This document shows, one piece after another, positions 1-4,647 of a DNA stretch of 6,176 nucleotides. This stretch comes from Bacillota bacterium (GTDB taxonomy: Bacteria > Bacillota > Dethiobacteria > Dethiobacterales > Dethiobacteraceae), in the NCBI GenBank assembly GCA_018725345.1, contig QLUI01000116.1:1-6176 (forward strand), in the 5' to 3' direction. Position 1 is the first letter of the stretch. Each line of letters begins with the position of its first letter. The position numbers and the translations under genes were made by a program. Below the pieces are notes generated by a model. It did no database searches. It had not been told where the DNA came from and worked only from the letters and a program-made list of their open reading frames with translations.

Positions 1-424
1 AGTGTGAACGATCTCCAAGCTCTTCTGACATCATTCAGGTTATCATCACTAACCTTCCTTCTTAGCGACTGGGGTTTTTCACTCTACCAAATCGTACTAC
101 TCCTCAGCTCTTCTGTCAACTACTTCGACAACGCCTCGTTAGTACTCCCCCTGTACTTTGATGGCACTCTATCATCCCCAATTGCAAATCCATAGGCGAC
201 TACCCTTACACTGGGCTCAGTCTCAGTTTCCGGCTCGGTCCCTGGGGTGCCTCAAGGAACAGGTTTCCGGAGACACCCCTACACAGCAAGACTAGAGATA
301 GCACATTTAGATCCTTCCAAGGTTAATGCGGTTTCTCCTGCACAGAGTAAGCCTACTACTGGGGTTAATACAGCCTTTTGGTGGGGGGGCCTCGCATTCT
401 CAGCGCCCCCCACCATGTAGTTCT
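1..424. other. Non-coding stretch left of the secreted gene pair
   Basis: No convincing gene is seen here. An open frame on the plus strand from a GTG at 4 to 195 has no visible ribosome binding site and a Leu/Ser-rich composition, so I do not call it. On the minus strand one frame reads as a hydrophilic peptide (for example VRVVAYGFAIGDDR around 165-205), but TGA interrupts it near 250 and TAG interrupts it twice further on. At best this is a decayed remnant. A hairpin-capable segment lies at 244-279 (GGGGTGCCTC against GAGACACCCC, one mismatch, with an inner GGAA/TTCC pair). The terminator-like hairpin of the neighbouring gene is at 379-415. Confidence 0.4.
379..415 (-). terminator. G/C-tract hairpin after the Trp-rich secreted gene
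   Basis: A 10-bp perfect stem (TGGTGGGGGG against CCCCCCACCA) with a loop of about 17 nt starts some 10 nt after the TAA stop of the gene at 425-1546. Read on the minus strand it is followed by AAAAGG rather than a U tract, so it is not a textbook intrinsic terminator. It could stop transcription, protect the 3' end of the mRNA, or be only a repetitive G-run palindrome. Confidence 0.4.
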
Positions 425-1546
425 TTAGAATCGTACCCGAATGCCAACCAGGGGCAGCCAGAGCGTCCTATAGCATGCCCCTCCCCACCAATGGGGGTCG
501 CGAAACCGTGCATTTGCATCCATTAGGATCAGACGCTCTGTTGTCCCAGGTGCTGGCGTGACTACGCGTGCTGCACTTCCTGGCTGCCAAGTCGTTGCAT
601 GTTGCTGCGCCCATGCAGCCTGATAAATCTTGGACCATTCCCCATAGAAATGATGGGTGCAGGCATCAGGAATCAGCATCACTTCAGGTGGCTGCATCCA
701 TGCCCAGTGCCATATCACATTCAGCGCGATGCCTACGGCGATGTTAATAGCAATCTCCTTCCAAGCCGTGGGCTCGACTGTAGTGGAGTCATAGGCTGCA
801 CTGCTCGTCTGATGGATCGTATGCGGATCCCAGTCCTCCAGTCTATTCACTATGGGGCTCCATCCCCAGTGTTGCAGTATATACGCCGTGTCACTCCGCC
901 AATCGGAGTGCCAGTTCGTTATGTTAATCCCAGGGTTGATATCCACGTCCTGGCTCACAGCAAAGTAACTGTGCACGGGGTCCCCGTCATTCCGAAGTTC
1001 ACGCAAGCAGATGCGCATGTCAAGACGACCATACGGTTCCTGTACCTCATCAAAGGTCCAGCTGTCAGGAGGCCCCCACTCAGGAGAAGAAGCGGTAGTG
1101 GTGACCTCTAGAGGCCTTTGTAGTTCCTCTTCGCACCACTCCCGAGCCGCTTGGTGAATCACCTCGACACCTCGCCTATTGCGGACTCTCCCTACATATT
1201 GCGCCGACCCGCCATCGGCACCTACAACGTAACCAAAGGCAACGACCACCCCCCACTCCCTGAAAGTCACCTCAGCCTCAAGCTGAACGGGACCCTCGTG
1301 ACTCAGAAGCCCTTTGGCTATCGCCTTTGCTCTTATCTCGGCCATTATTGCTTCCATCTCATGTTCACTTATCCCCTCTTCAAAGCTCCTCAATTCTAAC
1401 CTGCCCACAAACCCTTCCTCACTTACTGATAGCAACATTGGCAACGTAGGGACCGCGCTTGCCTCATCTATCCTCCTACCTGCTTCTCCTGCTGCTACCC
1501 CCGGTACCAGCAGGGTAGAGACCATGATTGCCGCCAGCAGGATCAT
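425..1546 (-). CDS. Trp-rich exported protein of unknown family (signal peptide start disrupted)
   Basis: I do not recognise the family. The 373-residue product opens with a hydrophobic segment (residues 1-19, MILLAAIMVSTLLVPGVAA) that ends in a plausible signal peptidase I site, VAA before GEAG. The mature part has an acidic/basic N-terminal region (about 40-150) and a Trp-rich C-terminal half (19 Trp in total, for example HWGW near 226-229, WHWAW near 279-283, HWWGG near 352-356). There are four Cys (138, 180, 296, 358), which could form two disulfides outside the cell. A hydrophobic stretch at about 264-283 could pair with a membrane. The ATG at 1546 has no ribosome binding site of its own. 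It directly follows an in-frame TAG (1547-1549) that ends a 10-codon frame beginning with a good site at 1579. Compared with the neighbour at 1968-2900, this frame is the same signal peptide broken at codon 11. The product therefore comes by termination-reinitiation, by readthrough, or not at all. Codon structure downstream is intact, with no other stop over 373 codons. Confidence is high for the reading frame and low for function. Confidence 0.8.
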   Translation of the reverse strand: MILLAAIMVSTLLVPGVAAGEAGRRIDEASAVPTLPMLLSVSEEGFVGRLELRSFEEGISEHEMEAIMAEIRAKAIAKGLLSHEGPVQLEAEVTFREWGVVVAFGYVVGADGGSAQYVGRVRNRRGVEVIHQAAREWCEEELQRPLEVTTTASSPEWGPPDSWTFDEVQEPYGRLDMRICLRELRNDGDPVHSYFAVSQDVDINPGINITNWHSDWRSDTAYILQHWGWSPIVNRLEDWDPHTIHQTSSAAYDSTTVEPTAWKEIAINIAVGIALNVIWHWAWMQPPEVMLIPDACTHHFYGEWSKIYQAAWAQQHATTWQPGSAARVVTPAPGTTERLILMDANARFRDPHWWGGACYRTLWLPLVGIRVRF

Positions 1547-1579
1547 CTAAATGGTCTTTGCTTTAGTACCTGGATTCAT
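1547..1579 (-). other. Ten-codon leader frame ending in TAG, detached signal peptide start
   Basis: The frame ATG (1577-1579) encodes MNPGTKAKTI and then TAG at 1547-1549, immediately followed by the ATG of the secreted gene (TAGATG). In the sister copy the same residues continue as MNPGTKAKTIGMILLA. The lysines here are the positively charged n-region that a Sec signal peptide normally needs; the downstream ATG start loses them. It may act as a coupled upstream frame, or it may be the mark of a nonsense mutation. Confidence 0.75.
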
Positions 1580-1583
1580 TTTT

Positions 1584-1588
1584 CCTCC
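1584..1588 (-). promoter_or_regulatory. Strong Shine-Dalgarno site of the leader frame
   Basis: GGAGG, within AAAGGAGGAAAA, lies four nt before the ATG at 1577-1579. The sister gene has the same site at 2906-2910, five nt before its ATG. This shows the ancestral start was at 1579, not at 1546, where no purine-rich site is present. Confidence 0.8.
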
Positions 1589-1656
1589 TTTTTTGTCTTA
1601 TGGTCTTTCCCACCGTCTCCTGTCTTCCCAGGTTGCCAGCAGGTCTTTCCCTGCCG

Positions 1657-1668
1657 TCACTTTGGCAT
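1657..1668 (-). other. Possible mini-ORF (M-P-K-stop) in the leader, copy A
   Basis: The leader contains GGAGG at 1677-1681 followed, eight nt later, by ATG CCA AAG TGA; another in-frame ATG at 1672-1674 would give MPMPK. The same mini-ORF with the same site is kept in copy B (2979-2990). A second well-placed Shine-Dalgarno sequence 80-100 nt before the main one is unusual and might serve a leader peptide. The copies are too similar for conservation to prove function. Confidence 0.3.
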
Positions 1669-1725
1669 CGGCATCACCTCCCTTCCTGATCGGATTTGTC
1701 TGCCGCTTGTGCAGCTAACCTCATC

Positions 1726-1755
1726 ATACTACATTGCGTGTTAAATCTCTGTTAA
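1726..1755 (-). promoter_or_regulatory. Putative sigma-70 type promoter, copy A
   Basis: On the minus strand TTAACA (1750-1755) is followed after 18 nt by TAGTAT (1726-1731), a fair match to -35 and -10 boxes. Transcription starting just after this would give a leader of roughly 140 nt before the ATG at 1579. The identical arrangement is found in copy B. Identified by eye only. Confidence 0.35.
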
Positions 1756-1858
1756 GTTTTGGATGCTATCCCGTAACTACTCAGGTTGGCAGGTTCAAAG
1801 TTCCAGTTTGTTTGCCTTGGGCTCTTCATGCTTCAATCTTCATCGCTCTCTAGCTAGC

Positions 1859-1904
1859 GTGTAGGGGTAGAAGGTAGCGTGTAGCCTCCCTACCCCCCCT
1901 ACAC
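1859..1904 (-). terminator. G/C-tract hairpin between the two secreted genes
   Basis: GTGTAGGGG (1859-1867) pairs with CCCCTACAC (1896-1904), and an inner GGTAG (1873-1877) with CTACC (1890-1894). It lies about 64 nt after the stop of the gene at 1968-2900 and upstream of cassette copy A. It resembles the G-run hairpin after the other secreted gene (379-415). No U tract follows on the minus strand, so a terminator role is inferred only from position. Confidence 0.35.
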
Positions 1905-1953
1905 CCTACATATGCCCTAATCAGGAACCCCGAAACCTTGAACCTTTACTTGA

Positions 1954-1967
1954 GGCTTTTAAAAGCC
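1954..1967 (-). terminator. Palindrome directly at the stop codon of the crystallin-domain gene
   Basis: GGCTTTTAAAAGCC is a perfect 14-nt palindrome that starts right after the TAG stop at 1968-1970. As RNA it could fold as a 5-bp stem with a UUAA loop. It is weak as a terminator and could also be a protein-binding site or chance. Confidence 0.25.
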
Positions 1968-2900
1968 CTAGGGGTACGGCCACGCGGCGAGAGATGATGC
2001 CCTGTCATTCCAGCCCCAGAGGAACCAGTGGTTGGTACCCGGGGCCAACCAAATCTTCTGACCTGTGAAGCCGGGTCCATCCCACAGACTCACTCCGTTA
2101 GTTGCAGACGCGATTGTTGCGGAAGAACTAATATTGTCGAAGGTGTATACCCCCAAATCGACAATATAACCGGGATGCTGCACCCAAAGCTGCCTTCCTT
2201 CATAGCGCCAATGCTCAAAAAAACCGCTGAAGGGAGAGGATGCGGTAGGATTTAGCGACTTGCTCTCATCTTCCTGCCACCACTGTGGGAATCTCCATCC
2301 CCACTCACGTTCCAGGAATTCTTGCAATCCCTCTGGCGTGGTGAAGGCATGAATAACCCCTGGTTCATGGAAAACAAGGCGCAAAACCTCCCCATCGAAA
2401 CGGCTGATCTCCTGCGGCTTATACCATACCCCATCTACGATGATTGGATTAGGGGGGATTTCGTGAACAATATGCTCTCCCCTTGGATTCGGGGAAAACA
2501 CCTTTTCGAAGTCAGCCAAACTCCGAATATTGTACCTCCTCAGGAGCTCTAGCAGGTCTCCTACATAAGGGGATTCTAGTGACTCCCACCTTTCCAGATT
2601 GCCATCCTCGCCTACTGCCATTACTGCAGCAGTCTCACATGGCGGACTTGGTGCGGGTGGTGGAACTCCTCCTAGCTCCTCAGCCGGGTACCACCTTATC
2701 ACATTCCCGTCCTCGTCCACTATCATTATCCCAGCAGTATCACATGGCGGAGTTGGGGGGGATGGTGGTTGTGGCAGAAATCCTGAGCCAGTCGAAGGGT
2801 TGCCTGGTATCTCTGCGAACACATACCCTACTGGCACAGCGACCAAGAGCACCGCCAGCAGGATCATCCCGATGGTCTTTGCTTTAGTACCTGGATTCAT
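1968..2900 (-). CDS. Secreted protein with C-terminal beta/gamma-crystallin-like (I36-type) domain
   Basis: The 310-residue product starts at an ATG with GGAGG five nt upstream. It has a classical Sec signal peptide: lysines at 6 and 8, a hydrophobic core at 12-24, and likely cleavage after VFA (27-29). Residues 42-105 hold two Pro-rich stretches, each followed by an 18-residue repeat (C53-W70 and C88-W105). A middle region (about 112-215) contains VDGVWYKPQEISRFDG and FTTPEGLQEFLE, wording I associate loosely with other crystallin-domain secreted proteins. Residues 225-307 form a complete double Greek-key unit. Motif A is F228-x4-Y233-x-G235, closing with D255-N-I-S-S-S260; motif B is W273-x4-F278-x-G280, closing with N298-D-R-A-S-S303. 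Both closings fit the [ND][ND]xx[ST]S calcium-binding consensus, so Ca2+ binding outside the cell is likely. Members of this fold include metalloprotease inhibitors (I36) and structural proteins; which role applies here cannot be told. It is transcribed from cassette copy B and ends with TAG. The signal peptide start is shared with the next gene; the rest is not. Confidence 0.85.
   Translation of the reverse strand: MNPGTKAKTIGMILLAVLLVAVPVGYVFAEIPGNPSTGSGFLPQPPSPPTPPCDTAGIMIVDEDGNVIRWYPAEELGGVPPPAPSPPCETAAVMAVGEDGNLERWESLESPYVGDLLELLRRYNIRSLADFEKVFSPNPRGEHIVHEIPPNPIIVDGVWYKPQEISRFDGEVLRLVFHEPGVIHAFTTPEGLQEFLEREWGWRFPQWWQEDESKSLNPTASSPFSGFFEHWRYEGRQLWVQHPGYIVDLGVYTFDNISSSATIASATNGVSLWDGPGFTGQKIWLAPGTNHWFLWGWNDRASSLAAWPYP
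2586..2744 (-). repeat. Two 18-codon internal repeats in the crystallin-domain protein
   Basis: CDTAGIMIVDEDGNVIRW (codons 53-70, 2691-2744) and CETAAVMAVGEDGNLERW (codons 88-105, 2586-2639) share the pattern C-[DE]-TA-x2-M-x-V-x-EDGN-x2-RW. Each follows a Pro-rich linker (PPSPPTPP and PPPAPSPP). The single Cys per unit could form a disulfide between the units or attach the protein to a partner. The module type is not one I recognise. Confidence 0.8.
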
Positions 2901-2978
2901 TTTTTCCTCCTTTTTTCTCTTATGGTCTTTCCCACCGTCTCCTGTCTTTCCAGGTTGCCAGCAGGTCTTTCCCTGCCG

Positions 2979-2990
2979 TCACTTTGGCAT
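2979..2990 (-). other. Possible mini-ORF (M-P-K-stop) in the leader, copy B
   Basis: This has the same ATG CCA AAG TGA and the same GGAGG site eight nt upstream as in copy A. Near it, both leaders contain two near-direct repeats of the form GACGG followed by GGGAAAGACC, and small stem-loops such as GCTGC-ACAA-GCGGC, all transcribed ahead of the main ribosome binding site. Confidence 0.3.
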
Positions 2991-3047
2991 CGGCATCACC
3001 TCCCTTTTTGATCGGATTTGTCTGCCGCTTGTGCAGCTAACCTCATC

Positions 3048-3077
3048 ATACTACATTGCGTGTTAAATCTCTGTTAA
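3048..3077 (-). promoter_or_regulatory. Putative sigma-70 type promoter, copy B
   Basis: TTAACA (3072-3077), an 18-nt spacer and TAGTAT (3048-3053) on the minus strand, identical to copy A. It would drive the crystallin-domain gene at 1968-2900. Identified by eye only. Confidence 0.35.
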
Positions 3078-3179
3078 GTTTTGGATGCTATCCCGTAACT
3101 ACTCAGGTTGGCAGGTTCAAAGTTCCAGTTTGTTTGCCTTGGGCTCTTCATACTTCAATCTTAAGCGTTCATCGCAGAG

Positions 3180-3262
3180 TGTCAATCACCACGAATATTG
3201 ACCCACTAAAAGGGGTTTTTACCACCAACATTGACCCACCTCACCAGGATCTTTGACCCACC
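3180..3262 (+). repeat. Left terminal region of the IS21-type element
   Basis: TTGACCCAC occurs at 3198-3206, 3231-3239 and 3253-3261, about 22-33 nt apart, after the terminal TGTCAATCACC. Such subterminal repeats are transposase binding sites in IS21 relatives. Confidence 0.65.
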
Positions 3263-3313
3263 CGGGAAACAAATGGGTTACCATTGTCGCGGAATGATTA
3301 GAAAGGAGCGGCA

Positions 3314-3817
3314 ATGGCAAACAAGGAGGTTTTCCGAGTGGAGATTACAGAAGTAATCAGACAATGGCAGGCTAGCCGTGGTATCAGGGGGATAGCACGG
3401 TCGACCGGTGTGGCCAGAAACACTATTCGAAAGTACCTTCTGACAGCACAGAGCTGTGGTCTGGTGCGTGACGGGCCACCCCCGCCTGAGGCACAACTGA
3501 TTTCGCTGATCCAGTTGAACAAAGCCGGACCGCGCCAGGTAATAGCACCCACCAACGAGTTACTTGAGCCCTGGGCCGGCCAGATTGAGCAGTGGCTCAA
3601 GCAGGATAAGCTGAAGCTCACCCGGATTCAGGAGCTTCTGGCTGGCCGGCAGTGCCTGGTACCTTACATATCCCTGCGCCGTTTTGTCCTCCGGAAAGGC
3701 TGGGGGAAATGCTCACAGACCTCCGTGCGCATGGCGGATACCGAGCCCGGGGAAATGGCCGAGGCGGATTTCGGGCGCCTGGGGCTGATGTGGGACCTTC
3801 AAAGTGGTCAGAGATAA
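3314..3817 (+). pseudogene. istA: Truncated IS21-family transposase (IstA N-terminal part)
   Basis: The frame begins at an ATG with AAAGGAG seven nt upstream, right after the IS end. It encodes 167 residues of a protein that is usually about 400-500 long. Residues about 10-45 form a helix-turn-helix (RGIRGIARSTGVARNTIRKY). Residues 136-149 (GEMAEADFGRLGLM) correspond to the stretch around the first catalytic Asp of the DDE domain, so the frame breaks only a few residues into the catalytic core, after WDLQSGQR. The remaining catalytic residues and the istB helper ATPase are missing. It could still make a DNA-binding fragment able to bind the element's ends, but no such function is shown. Confidence 0.8.
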
Positions 3818-4163
3818 TAAAGGCATCTTAGTGAAAGGGGTGCCTGTAAGTGAAAAGAGGACGTTTGGAGATGAGTGAGGAGGAAAGGAAGCGATTGGCC
3901 ATAATGGCGAGGGTAAAGGAAGGGGAGATGACAATTCAGGAAGGGTCGGAGGTATTGAGGATAAGCTATCGGCAAGCTCGTCACATACCACCCCCCAAGT
4001 TCCCATGCCCCACCCTGAGAAGGCATATGTCCCTTCTCATGTTCACCCTTGGCGAAGATTCAATCCCATGTACCTCGGGAGAAAAAAGGCGGTCTTAGTC
4101 TGATGCTAACAGAGGACATTTCTGATGGGTTAAAACAGTGGACATTCCTGATGGGGCTTGACA
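3816..4163 (+). mobile_element. Internally deleted ISNCY-type element inside the IS21 remnant
   Basis: The right end is marked by two direct repeats GGACATTYCTGATGGG (4114-4129 and 4140-4155) and the terminal GGGGCTTGACA (4153-4163), a layout typical of ISNCY-like elements. The left end is unclear; TTAGTGAAAGGGG and TAAGTGAAAAGAG (about 3829-3862) may be the matching left subterminal repeats. Only about 350 bp remain of an element usually near 1.5 kb, which makes it MITE-like in structure. Confidence 0.5.
3871..4103 (+). pseudogene. Remnant of an ISNCY-family transposase, N-terminal HTH joined out of frame to the C-terminal tail
   Basis: From the ATG at 3871 the frame reads MSEEERKRLAIMARVKEGEM and on through ISYRQARHI, the N-terminal helix-turn-helix of ISNCY transposases, about 39 residues. 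After about 3987 that frame turns into nonsense. A second frame ending at the TGA at 4101-4103 gives PEKAYVPSHVHPWRRF and the tail GRKKAVLV, matching the HPWRRF-type C-terminus of the same family. The whole catalytic centre, some 350 codons, has been deleted and the joint is out of frame. Recognition of both ends rests on motif memory. Confidence 0.65.
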
Positions 4164-4219
4164 ACAGAAGGGAGGTGTTGACTACCATGAATGCATAGTG
4201 ATAGAATTCTTTCAACCGG

Positions 4220-4270
4220 GTGGGTCAATATCTGTGGTGAGAGGTGGATCAAATATGGTGGTAATTGACA
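4220..4270 (-). repeat. Right terminal region of the IS21-type element
   Basis: Read inward on the minus strand it gives TGTCAATTACCAC, then TTGATCCACC and TTGACCCACC, mirroring the left end at 3180-3262. The 4164-4219 stretch before it is probably the leftover 3' part of the IS21 element; no coding signal is seen in it. Confidence 0.65.
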
Positions 4271-4597
4271 TTTTTTTTGGTTCCGGCTTGTCTGGGTTAG
4301 GGTATCCGGAATTCGCCGGTCAAAGCATTGCGTTGTCAGAGCACTCAACTCGATTTCGGCGATATTCAACCAGCTCCCATGCTTTGGTGTATAGTGAATC
4401 TCAAGACGCGTGGCAAGTTGTCGGGCCTCATCGGGAGGAAATGCTTCGTAGAGAGCGCCAATCTTATGCGTGTAGGACTTACGCAGTTGAGAAGCCAATG
4501 CATAGTTATCCACTAATTGGCTGAAGCTAGTGGCGTGGCCAACTGTGTAACTCCTAGGATTTTTGCACACCACCCTCAGAGTCAAAATGTGAATTTA
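4271..4597 (-). pseudogene. C-terminal remnant of an IS630-family transposase, split by a small element
   Basis: The minus strand from 4471 to about 4304 encodes THKIGALYEAFPPDEARQ and RLEIHYTPKHGSWLNIAEIE and ends at RRIPD, the highly conserved C-terminal core of IS630-type transposases including the last catalytic Glu in the WLNxxE motif. Before it, from about 4597 to 4559, lies RVVCKN, which matches the VLVCDN motif with the catalytic Asp replaced by Lys. The two parts are separated by an 86-bp insertion (4472-4557) that happens to keep the frame open. The first two thirds of the gene are missing, and its C-terminal end is cut by the IS21-type end at 4270. Not functional. Confidence 0.75.
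4472..4557. mobile_element. 86-bp MITE-like element with 18-bp terminal inverted repeats
   Basis: GTAGGACTTACGCAGTTG (4472-4489) and CAACTGTGTAACTCCTAG (4540-4557) are inverted repeats agreeing at 15 of 18 positions. The IS630 transposase reading (THKIG) resumes at exactly 4471 and the VCKN part ends at 4559, so the element boundaries are set by both the repeats and the interrupted gene. It has no coding capacity. A clear target-site duplication is not seen; 2-3 bp at most could be hidden. The parent IS is unknown. Confidence 0.6.
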
Positions 4598-4608
4598 CGG
4601 GGCTTCTG

Positions 4609-4625
4609 AAAAGCCGAAGGCTTTT
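4609..4625 (-). terminator. Intrinsic terminator of the radical SAM gene
   Basis: On the minus strand AAAAGCC-TTC-GGCTTTT forms a 7-bp stem with a 3-nt loop ending in a U run, 22 nt after the TAG stop at 4648-4650. The A/T symmetry would let it work in both directions. Confidence 0.6.
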
Positions 4626-4647
4626 GGGGGAAAAGTATAGCTAATCT

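Larger units (their letters stand above)
1531..1840 (-). repeat. Promoter-leader-signal peptide cassette, copy A
   Basis: This 310-bp segment matches 2852-3162 with, by hand alignment, eight substitutions and one 1-nt length difference in a T run (about 97% identity). It covers the putative promoter, the leader RNA, the ribosome binding site and the first 15 or so codons of the secreted gene. Similarity stops abruptly within the signal peptide, and on the far side soon after CTTCAATCTT (a shared TTCATCGC follows after a 7-nt offset). Three of the eight substitutions are clustered at 1548-1550, where they create the in-frame TAG. The pattern indicates duplication or gene conversion of the control region rather than of a whole gene. 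Confidence 0.9.
2852..3162 (-). repeat. Promoter-leader-signal peptide cassette, copy B
   Basis: This is the sister copy of 1531-1840. Here the signal peptide frame is intact (ATC GGG ATG where copy A has ATT TAG ATG). Beyond its upstream end, a few nt later at 3180, the IS21-type element begins, so any promoter-distal control sequence of this gene may have been removed or replaced. Confidence 0.9.
3180..4270 (+). mobile_element. Remnant of an IS21-type insertion sequence with an internal replacement
   Basis: Two related ends face each other: TGTCAATCACCAC at 3180 and its inverted counterpart reading TGTCAATTACCAC from 4270 (about 21 of the first 27 positions agree). Each end carries internal TTGACCCAC-type repeats, the multiple-repeat terminal structure known for the IS21 family. 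Inside are the first third of istA (3314-3817), then a foreign ISNCY-type remnant (about 3816-4163), then the right end. The rest of istA and all of istB are gone, so the element cannot move by itself. No target duplication is visible: the left flank is ATCGCAGAG and the right flank is a T8 run inside an IS630 remnant. Confidence 0.7.

Noticed and set aside
599..1111. 170-codon plus-strand ORF
   Set aside because: It lies opposite the Trp-rich secreted gene, has no ribosome site and no recognisable motifs; the minus frame has a signal peptide and is longer.
1602..1731. Known riboswitch (cobalamin or cyclic-di-GMP type) in the leader
   Set aside because: Short look-alike strings exist, such as AGGAGACGG, but the conserved core order of neither class can be laid out. 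I report it only as an unassigned leader.
2483..3066. Two overlapping plus-strand ORFs (2483-2887 and 2599-3066)
   Set aside because: They are antisense to the crystallin-domain gene and its leader. Their similar repeats arise only because the minus-strand gene has an internal duplication.
3180..3262. Possible short CRISPR-like array of TTGACCCAC repeats
   Set aside because: The repeats are only about 9-10 nt, irregularly spaced, and mirrored inverted at 4220-4270, which fits IS21 terminal repeats.
4198..4524. 108-codon plus-strand ORF
   Set aside because: It runs across the IS21 right end, the IS630 remnant in antisense and the MITE; it is mosaic and not a gene.
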